Shown piece by piece: positions 1 to 5,596 of a stretch of 8,336 nt of DNA. A program made the position numbers and the translations under genes. Every line of letters starts with the position of its first letter. Within the stretch, counting starts at the first letter, position 1. A model generated the notes under the pieces. That model did no database searches. It was not told the DNA's origin and saw only the letters and a list, made by a program, of their open reading frames with translations. The stretch spans positions 1 to 8,336 of the forward strand of contig CADBUT010000209.1 in NCBI GenBank assembly GCA_902797925.1, in the 5' to 3' direction. Source of the DNA: an uncultured Spirochaetaceae bacterium (GTDB lineage: Bacteria > Spirochaetota > Spirochaetia > Treponematales > Treponemataceae).

Positions 1-1580
1 CCGGTAAGCTTTATAAAGCATGTAGGCATATTCATTGCATCAATGGACTTAATCATATCAGCTGCCTGCTTATAAGAAGTCAGCGAATAAGGCAGTGTTT
101 TAGGCATACCCAAAACCTGCTGCATTTTCGAAATAGCACCGACAATTTCAATTGAAACAGGCACAGCTTTATTCGCCGCGGCTTTAGAATCACCGAACAG
201 CATGCTTCTATAATGCTTTGCCATGTCTGCATAAGAAGCAGAATCTATAAAAGAATAAATCTGCTCAATGCCTTCACCTTCAGGTAGACCGCGTTCATAC
301 GCGTACTGCGCATTTGTATTTCTTGAAGACGGTTCGTACTTTTCGCCATGAATAAGCTTATAGTCTGCAAAGACATAGTTATAGCTTCCAAGTCTGCCTG
401 CAACATCAGCTGAAACAGCGCCGTACTCTGCGCCTTTCTGCATAACAGAAATAAAGCTTGAATCACCGCATGAAACGCCGAAAACCGGGAAGGCGGCTCT
501 GGTTTCTGTCATAACTGCATCGCGGTCTGAACCGTAGTCCCAGCCGTAAACATCGCAGTAATACGCATTCTGTCTGATTTTTCCGTTGTTAAAGTTGATT
601 AAACTTCCGCCGCCTTCCGGCACAAGCAGAAAGCCGGTGTCGTCAGGGCCGCCTGCACCAAAGTACGGCAGCACAGAAAGTCTGATAATCGGAAAATCTC
701 TCTTATAAGCGATTTTATCAAAAGGCACCTGTACAACAAGATTATTGCCGTCAAGTTTATATGTCACAGAAATATTAAAGCCCGGCACATTCTTGATTTT
801 ACCGCCGGCGTACATCTGAATGTCGCGGTCATAATCTTCGCGTGTATAACCGATTGATGCAAACATTTTTTCGTTTTTCTCTTTCAAGAATGTCTGCAAC
901 GGGTCGCGGATTACATAAACAGCACCGTCTTTCAGCATAGGATATTGCTGCAGAAGCAGGTTTTTGTCATCTGACGCAAGAAGATTTCCAAGCTCAAGCT
1001 TACGGTAATTCTGTTTTAGAGAACGCTGGTCGCTTGCTGAAAATTTCTCAAGATAGTTGTTCATGTCTTTTTCTGTCAAAGCCATAGGATAAACATAAAC
1101 ACGCTCAATATCACCAATACTGTAATCGACTGTGATTTCATCGCCTGTCTTTTTTATTTTATAGGCTTCTTTAGAAATTGAATAATTGAAGAAATCATAA
1201 AGCGTATCAACGCCGTTTATTGTTGAATATTTCAACAAAAATGGCGAGCGCATATTGTCTTTTTCTTTTTGAAGGGCAAGCCTGTCATTCTGCGAATTCA
1301 CAGGGTTAGAATACCAGACATGTCCTGTTGATTTCTGTGTAACAGAAAAAACAGTTGTATCCGGGTCAAGCTCAAAGAGCAGAGAATCGTTTTCAAGAAC
1401 ATACTTTTCAGGCTGACCTTCCTTCAGATATTCAAAACGCTGAAGAACAGTATCTGGAACTTTTCCGACATTGGCAAGCCTGTAGGCGATATATGCAATA
1501 AAGCCTATCACTAGAAGCCAGAATACAAAACCAATCCAGAATTTCGGCGATTTCAATTTGTCAAGCTTAATCATTTTCAT
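1..1580 (-). CDS. DUF5696-family membrane-anchored protein, 3' end cut by window edge
   Basis: The frame is open from an ATG at 1580 to the window edge: 526 complete codons and no stop. Residues 14-34 form one hydrophobic helix after a short basic start (MKMIKLDKLK), so the bulk is probably outside the cytoplasmic membrane on an N-terminal anchor. Features I recognise from DUF5696 proteins are VWYSNP (88-93), a glycine-rich GFLLVPEGGGSLINFNNGK (316-334), the YYCDVYGWDYGSDRD region (340-354), FPVFGVS (364-370), and SADVAGRLGSYNYV (390-403). The visible end (about 473-526) looks like the start of a second domain, possibly an alpha/beta barrel. No catalytic residue can be assigned and the molecular function is not known to me; a glycan-active role is inference from the linked sugar transporter. 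It is the last visible gene, 20 bp after the YIP1 gene. Start is ambiguous: AGGAG lies 3 nt before the ATG at 1580 but 9 nt before an in-frame ATG at 1574. Family call is firm, function open. Confidence 0.85.
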   Translation of the reverse strand, partial: MKMIKLDKLKSPKFWIGFVFWLLVIGFIAYIAYRLANVGKVPDTVLQRFEYLKEGQPEKYVLENDSLLFELDPDTTVFSVTQKSTGHVWYSNPVNSQNDRLALQKEKDNMRSPFLLKYSTINGVDTLYDFFNYSISKEAYKIKKTGDEITVDYSIGDIERVYVYPMALTEKDMNNYLEKFSASDQRSLKQNYRKLELGNLLASDDKNLLLQQYPMLKDGAVYVIRDPLQTFLKEKNEKMFASIGYTREDYDRDIQMYAGGKIKNVPGFNISVTYKLDGNNLVVQVPFDKIAYKRDFPIIRLSVLPYFGAGGPDDTGFLLVPEGGGSLINFNNGKIRQNAYYCDVYGWDYGSDRDAVMTETRAAFPVFGVSCGDSSFISVMQKGAEYGAVSADVAGRLGSYNYVFADYKLIHGEKYEPSSRNTNAQYAYERGLPEGEGIEQIYSFIDSASYADMAKHYRSMLFGDSKAAANKAVPVSIEIVGAISKMQQVLGMPKTLPYSLTSYKQAADMIKSIDAMNMPTCFIKLT

Positions 1581-1583
1581 TTT

Positions 1584-1596
1584 CTCCTATACTCCC
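1584..1596 (-). promoter_or_regulatory. Ribosome binding site(s) of the DUF5696 gene
   Basis: On the minus strand GGGAG (1596-1592) is followed by AGGAG (1588-1584). AGGAG is only 3 nt from ATG 1580 but 9 nt from in-frame ATG 1574, while GGGAG is 11 nt from ATG 1580. The stronger motif with normal spacing favours 1574, which would make the protein two residues shorter. Confidence 0.6.
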
Positions 1597-1600
1597 GCCG

Positions 1601-2278
1601 TCAATTCAACCTGAACATAATTTCTTTGCCGAGCGAAACAAAGTAAGAAATACCCTGCGAAATCATACTGAAGAAAAGCAACATAATAAAAATAAAGACA
1701 AGCATTCCGAAAACGGTCATAACAAGAAACAAAAGCGTCTTGCCTGCACCGTAAACATGAATCATCATCATTGCCATAAAAATCAGCATTACACACCAGA
1801 GAAGCGAAATATCGTTGAACACAAAATAAAAAGCACCTTCTTCAAGTGTTACGAAATTGCTCATAATTATAATAGGAATCTGAATCAGGGGATACGGCGT
1901 TAAAGCATAAGCTGTGCCCATGTAGATATCGCCGAGATGGCCTTTGCCGTCAAACAGTGTTGTAACGCCCCAGTTGCAGATGCAGAAAATTGCGAGCGGC
2001 AATAATATAGAAGCAAATTCCATAAAAACATTGACTTTTTCCCAGTTTACGTCTATCAGCAGAAAGCTTGTAAAGCGGAGCTTCCAGACATGTGTAAGAA
2101 TGGTCAATATAACAATAAAATTTGCCGCAGAATAAGAGCCGCGCTTTGCGTGTATCAAATCCCAGAAGCCGTCTGCCGGATGGAAGATAACATAAAAAGC
2201 GTAGCGCAGAGTCTCAAAAAAATGGTCATAGGTTTCTTTTTGACCAAGTTTTCGTATTCGTCTAGTTACAAAGTTCAT
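1601..2278 (-). CDS. YIP1-family polytopic membrane protein
   Basis: This 225-residue integral membrane protein has about five hydrophobic segments (roughly 54-75, 85-108, 122-140, 157-178, 182-205). The amphipathic start contains YAFYVIFHPADGFWDL (26-41), the usual opening of bacterial YIP1 proteins. The signature NWGVTTLFDGKG (102-113) followed by DIYMGTAYALTPYPL (117-131) is the best evidence for the family. YIP1 (Pfam Yip1) relatives in eukaryotes act in membrane traffic; the bacterial role is unknown. It overlaps the upstream NHL gene by 4 bp (ATGA, 2275-2278), which suggests translational coupling and matched expression. The start is fixed: the codon directly before this ATG in the same frame is TGA. 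With the neighbouring NHL and DUF5696 proteins it may form a membrane accessory module of the sugar transporter, perhaps in assembly or as a scaffold; that is inference. Family assignment is confident, function is not. Confidence 0.88.
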   Translation of the reverse strand: MNFVTRRIRKLGQKETYDHFFETLRYAFYVIFHPADGFWDLIHAKRGSYSAANFIVILTILTHVWKLRFTSFLLIDVNWEKVNVFMEFASILLPLAIFCICNWGVTTLFDGKGHLGDIYMGTAYALTPYPLIQIPIIIMSNFVTLEEGAFYFVFNDISLLWCVMLIFMAMMMIHVYGAGKTLLFLVMTVFGMLVFIFIMLLFFSMISQGISYFVSLGKEIMFRLN

Positions 2279-3741
2279 TCAGCCTCAAGCTCCTTTTTAA
2301 TTTTTGAAATTCTTTTGACAGCAAAGCAGACAATCAATAATGCAGCGGCAATAAACACAACATAGCCGACATTCTTTTCAACAACTTCTTTACGGTAGTA
2401 CATAAAAGCTTTTGAATAGTCTTTCCTGTCGTGCTTCAACTTGAAATAAGTCATTGCTTCTTTATAGCGTTTCTGCCGTACCAAAGCTTTTCCAAGCCCG
2501 ATATATGCAAGATCATAGTTTCCGTTCAAATCAAGCACTTTCTGCCATGTAACGGCTGCTTCATCGTATTCGCCGCAGGCATACTGCTCGGTTGCGTCAT
2601 AAATGAGATTACCGAATTCGGTCGGTGTATAAACTGTAAGCGCACAGCTCTGCGAGTCAAGAATGAACAAATCTCTGCCGCAATGCTCTACTGCTGTAGG
2701 AGTTCTAAAATAACCTTCGATGTTTCCTTTTCCGCCGAATGCAAAAAGCAGATAGCCCTGATTGTTATAGCCGAAAAGTCTTCCGCGGTTTTCGTCAATT
2801 GCAATATAAACTTCATTATCAAGAACAGTTATATCTGCAAATTTTGAAGCGCCTCTGATACCGGCGGCATTGCCCCAGTTCAAATCTCCGATTGGAGGAA
2901 CAGTGGCATTTTTTACAAGAATATCTTCTCCAAGCGCGTTCAAACGGCGGATTGGTTTTGCTTTGTCAGAGAGCAAATCCCATTCCTGAAAGGTTTTTAC
3001 TGTTGCAAAGACAAAGCCTTCAGAATCAATATAGGCATTTGAATATTCAGTCGGAACAAATGACTCCATCTGCTCGCGCTGCTTTCTTGTAGAGAACAGT
3101 TTCCATACATAATCAGACCAATTGAAAACTACCTTGCTTGCGCCGTAAAAGCCTGTGAATTTACCGTCGTATTCATATTTGATAAAGCCTTTGTTTACGT
3201 TTTTTGCAAGAACATAAGGTCTGCCCTTGTCGTCAGCAATTACTTTTTCAGGCAGGAACGACTTGCCTTTTTCATAAGTCGGATCGTCCGGCTCAACAAA
3301 AGTGAGCAGAAGATTCAGATTTTCGTCAAGCTTTAAAACCCTGCCGTTGTTTGTATCGGCAATAAAGATTGTTCCGTCTTTATTGACAAAAATATCGCTC
3401 GGACCTGCAAAAGTGGTAATCATGTCCGGATCATCCGTATAAAAACGGTCGATTACACGCACAAATGACAGAGTTTTGTTTTCATTGTACAGAAGTTCTA
3501 TGATGCGGTTGTTGCCTGAATCTACAATGAAAACGCGCTGGTCTATGCAGTACAAACCCGCAGGGTTCTTGAGCATCGTATCAAGACCAAGGCTGCTTCC
3601 GTATAACACGCTTGAAACGCGGTAGGCATCAGGCGAATGTTCTATATAGTTCCAATAGTCGTAGATATAGTTGTCGTTTTTGGCAAAACCGGCTGCAGCA
3701 CACAAAAAGAACGCAATGCAAATCAATATCAGTCTTTTCAT
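2275..3741 (-). CDS. Secreted NHL-repeat protein with C-terminal TPR and membrane anchor
   Basis: This protein of 488 residues begins with a short signal peptide (about 1-20; hydrophobic ICIAFFLCAAAGFA, likely signal peptidase I cleavage after GFA). NHL-type beta-propeller blades follow: RVFIVDSGNNRIIEL (69-83), GTIFIADTNNGRVLKLDE (123-140), a diverged blade at about 165-200, EVYIAIDENRGRLFGYNNQG (310-329), and a last one at about 347-377. Residues 380-435 look like one or two TPR helix pairs (CGEYDEAAVTWQKVLDLNG, then YKEAMTYF). A single transmembrane helix (about 457-475) leads to a basic cytoplasmic tail. The propeller and TPR would therefore be extracytoplasmic and tethered to the membrane. 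NHL propellers usually bind proteins or ligands, and relatives are often labelled gluconolactonase-like; I see no basis for assigning an enzyme activity. The gene starts 3 bp after the second permease and overlaps the YIP1 gene by 4 bp, so it is expected to be co-expressed with the transporter. Confidence 0.87.
   Translation of the reverse strand: MKRLILICIAFFLCAAAGFAKNDNYIYDYWNYIEHSPDAYRVSSVLYGSSLGLDTMLKNPAGLYCIDQRVFIVDSGNNRIIELLYNENKTLSFVRVIDRFYTDDPDMITTFAGPSDIFVNKDGTIFIADTNNGRVLKLDENLNLLLTFVEPDDPTYEKGKSFLPEKVIADDKGRPYVLAKNVNKGFIKYEYDGKFTGFYGASKVVFNWSDYVWKLFSTRKQREQMESFVPTEYSNAYIDSEGFVFATVKTFQEWDLLSDKAKPIRRLNALGEDILVKNATVPPIGDLNWGNAAGIRGASKFADITVLDNEVYIAIDENRGRLFGYNNQGYLLFAFGGKGNIEGYFRTPTAVEHCGRDLFILDSQSCALTVYTPTEFGNLIYDATEQYACGEYDEAAVTWQKVLDLNGNYDLAYIGLGKALVRQKRYKEAMTYFKLKHDRKDYSKAFMYYRKEVVEKNVGYVVFIAAALLIVCFAVKRISKIKKELEAE
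2290..2298 (-). promoter_or_regulatory. Ribosome binding site of the YIP1 gene
   Basis: AAAAAGGAG lies inside the last codons of the NHL gene, 11 nt before the YIP1 ATG. The spacing is slightly long, but no in-frame alternative start exists upstream because TGA directly precedes the ATG. Coupling through the 4-bp overlap probably supplements it. Confidence 0.6.
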
Positions 3742-3744
3742 ATT

Positions 3745-4644
3745 TTAGTCCTTTAAGCCCGATGTAGCCATTGTCTCAAGAATCTGGCTCTGCGAGAATA
3801 TAAAGAAAATAATCGGAACAGCAAGTGTTACAACTGTAACAGCTGCACCCGGTCCCTGTCTTGCGATACCGCCGAGAAGAATCTGCTGAAGCGCATAGGC
3901 GAGCATCTTTTTATTCTCAGAATAAATAACACTTGCCTGCTGGTTGTTCCACAAACCCTGAATAGAAAAAATCGAAATTGTAAGCCATGCAGGCTTTACA
4001 TTCGGCATAACAAGGTTCATAAAGATTTTCCATTCATGCGCACCGTCAATTTTAGCAGCTTCAATAATCGCCATCGGGAAACCTTCCATGAACTGCTTCA
4101 TAAGAAACAGCCCCATAGGCGCAACAAAAGCCGGAAGAATAATAGCCCAATAAGTATCAACAATATGAAGGCGGCACATAATTATGTAATTCGGAATGAA
4201 TGTTACATAACCGACAAACATGAGGGCTACAACAACAATTCTAAAGAATGCGTCGCCGAGCGGAAATCTATATTTTGCAAGAACATAAGCCGCCATAGAA
4301 GCAATAATTACATGGCCGAATGTTCCCACAACAGTTACAAAAAGCGTATTGAAGATATAGCGTGAAAAAGGAACCCATGACTGGCTCATAATTACAAACA
4401 AATCTGAAAAGTTGTCTGTCGTCGGGTTTCTTGGGAATACTGTCGGCGGAAATTTTAACAATTCGTCTAATGGTTTAAAAGACTGACAGATTGAGTAAAT
4501 CATCGGGAAAACCATTATGAATGCAAATAAAAATACTACTGAATAAACGCCGATGTCTCCGCCTAAAGAACGGTTTGGCTTTCGTCTTTTTATCTTATAG
4601 TGATGAATAACAGGTGCTGATTCTGCTGCATAACTTTTACTCAT
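3745..4644 (-). CDS. Carbohydrate ABC transporter permease, MalG/LplC type
   Basis: This inner-membrane permease of 299 residues belongs to the CUT1 (oligosaccharide) class and is the second half of the channel heterodimer. The cytoplasmic EAA loop, which docks the ATPase, is clear at 193-218 (IIEAAKIDGAHEWKIF, then LVMPNVKP). About six membrane segments are visible (about 31-53, 98-121, 132-154, 164-185, 220-236, 268-286). The terminal MATSGLKD closely matches the conserved end of MalG/LplC/YtcP-like permeases, so the protein is complete. FPPTVFPRNPTTDNF (65-79) is the usual periplasmic segment after helix 1 of this family. The ATG is 11 bp after the first permease gene, with AAGGAG at 7 nt spacing. 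No nucleotide-binding subunit is encoded nearby, so it must use an ATPase from elsewhere. The substrate cannot be read from the permease; it is very probably a sugar. Confidence 0.95.
   Translation of the reverse strand: MSKSYAAESAPVIHHYKIKRRKPNRSLGGDIGVYSVVFLFAFIMVFPMIYSICQSFKPLDELLKFPPTVFPRNPTTDNFSDLFVIMSQSWVPFSRYIFNTLFVTVVGTFGHVIIASMAAYVLAKYRFPLGDAFFRIVVVALMFVGYVTFIPNYIIMCRLHIVDTYWAIILPAFVAPMGLFLMKQFMEGFPMAIIEAAKIDGAHEWKIFMNLVMPNVKPAWLTISIFSIQGLWNNQQASVIYSENKKMLAYALQQILLGGIARQGPGAAVTVVTLAVPIIFFIFSQSQILETMATSGLKD
3749..3753 (-). promoter_or_regulatory. Ribosome binding site of the NHL-repeat gene
   Basis: AAGGA lies 7 nt before the ATG at 3741, inside the last codons of the second permease. 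It supports the start that places the signal peptide at the N-terminus. Confidence 0.65.
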
Positions 4645-4651
4645 GTCTAAA

Positions 4652-4657
4652 CTCCTT
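4652..4657 (-). promoter_or_regulatory. Ribosome binding site of the second permease gene
   Basis: AAGGAG lies 7 nt before the ATG at 4644 and overlaps the TAA stop codon of the first permease (4656-4658), as expected for coupled genes in an operon. Confidence 0.7.
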
Positions 4658-5594
4658 ACTTACCAACTCTGTTCAATATAGCCTGGAAAAGTTTTTTGCA
4701 AAGAAGCATTGCAAGAACCAGAACAGTCGCAATTGCAGACGCATAGCCCATCTCAAAGCGCGAGAATGCATAGTCAAACAAGTGCGTAACAACGGTACGG
4801 GCAGCATAGTCTGTACTCGGGTAACCGGCAAGAGCACGCGGAACATCACTGACGTTAAAAGCCTGTGTAATAGACATAACAGCACCAAAAAGCAGCATAG
4901 GCTTCATGCTCGGCAAAGTGATAAACCACAATTCCTGCCAGCGGTTCTGAATGCCGTCGATATAGCCTGCCTCATACATAGACTGGTCAATGCCTTTCAA
5001 GCCTGCAACAAAAGAAAGAAAGCCTGTTCCAAGGCTCATCCACAGACAGATTGGAATAATAACCTTCATTACGTTGGCCGGATCTGTAAAAAACAAAACT
5101 GGCTGTGAGATAAAGCCCCATTTTATAAGCCAGCCGTTTACCCAGCCCATCGCATCGTCACGGAAAATAGTACCAAAAATCAAGTAAGCATTTCCGGCAA
5201 TAGAAGGCGCATAACAGAAAAGCACAACAACAGCGCGCACCCACTTAGGCAGCTCATTGATAAGCCATGCAAAAATGAATGCCATTATATAGCCTACAAC
5301 ACCTACTATCATTGCAATAAGAAAGGTGTTCTTAACCGAAATCTGGAAAACTTCATCCTGAAGAAACAGATTTATATAGTTTCTTAAGCCTATAAATTCC
5401 GGCTTTTCAAGCATATTAAAGTTTGTAAAACCGTAATAAATTGAATTTATAATTGGCAGAATTACAAATATGAAAAACAAAACTGCATAAGGCAGCAGAA
5501 ACAGATAGCAGAATTTCATAACTTTGGCGTTGTGCCATGCGTCAGAAAGCTGGAGCAATCTTTTTTCTTTATATTTCTTCAATAAATCGCTCAT
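4656..5594 (-). CDS. Sugar ABC transporter permease, MalF/LplB type
   Basis: This inner-membrane permease of 312 residues is the partner of the MalG-type permease encoded next. After a charged cytoplasmic N-terminus comes the hydrophobic segment CYLFLLPYAVLFFIFVILP (29-47), then YGFTNFN (54-60) and the FIGLRNY motif (67-73) typical of this subfamily. Further membrane segments lie at about 87-111, 118-141, 174-196, 233-250 and 283-305. The EAA loop is at 208-231 (YEAGYIDGIQNRWQELWFI, then TLPSMKP). The usual second Ala of EAA is Gly here, a common variation. Near the C-terminus RFEMGYASAIATVLVLAML (279-297) matches the last helix of LplB/YtcO-like permeases. The gene starts 2 bp after the SBP stop codon with GGAGG at 7 nt, so the three transporter genes are surely co-transcribed. 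The substrate is unknown beyond being probably an oligosaccharide or glycan fragment. Confidence 0.95.
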   Translation of the reverse strand: MSDLLKKYKEKRLLQLSDAWHNAKVMKFCYLFLLPYAVLFFIFVILPIINSIYYGFTNFNMLEKPEFIGLRNYINLFLQDEVFQISVKNTFLIAMIVGVVGYIMAFIFAWLINELPKWVRAVVVLFCYAPSIAGNAYLIFGTIFRDDAMGWVNGWLIKWGFISQPVLFFTDPANVMKVIIPICLWMSLGTGFLSFVAGLKGIDQSMYEAGYIDGIQNRWQELWFITLPSMKPMLLFGAVMSITQAFNVSDVPRALAGYPSTDYAARTVVTHLFDYAFSRFEMGYASAIATVLVLAMLLCKKLFQAILNRVGK

Positions 5595-5596
5595 GA

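Noticed and set aside
1581..1600. Terminator or attenuator between the YIP1 and DUF5696 genes
   Set aside because: The 20-bp gap has no inverted repeat or T-run and is occupied by ribosome binding motifs.
1587..1796. Minus-strand frame of 69 codons inside the YIP1 gene
   Set aside because: It is an alternative frame of the YIP1 coding sequence; the Cys/Tyr/Phe-rich product reflects the membrane-helix codons of the real gene.
2431..2847. Plus-strand open frame of 138 codons opposite the NHL gene
   Set aside because: It is antisense to conserved propeller and TPR sequence, and its Cys/Ile-rich composition is typical of a shadow frame.
2275..3741. Gluconolactonase activity for the NHL-repeat protein
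   Set aside because: Such labels come from propeller similarity only; no metal-binding or catalytic residues could be identified here.
4673..4888. Minus-strand frame of 71 codons nested in the first permease
   Set aside because: It is a shifted frame of conserved permease sequence with no independent support; the permease frame is intact, so it is not evidence of a frameshift.
4614..5108. Plus-strand open frame of 164 codons opposite the first permease
   Set aside because: It is antisense to a clear permease gene and its Lys/Arg/Asn/His/Cys-rich translation matches no family and looks like a frame shadow.
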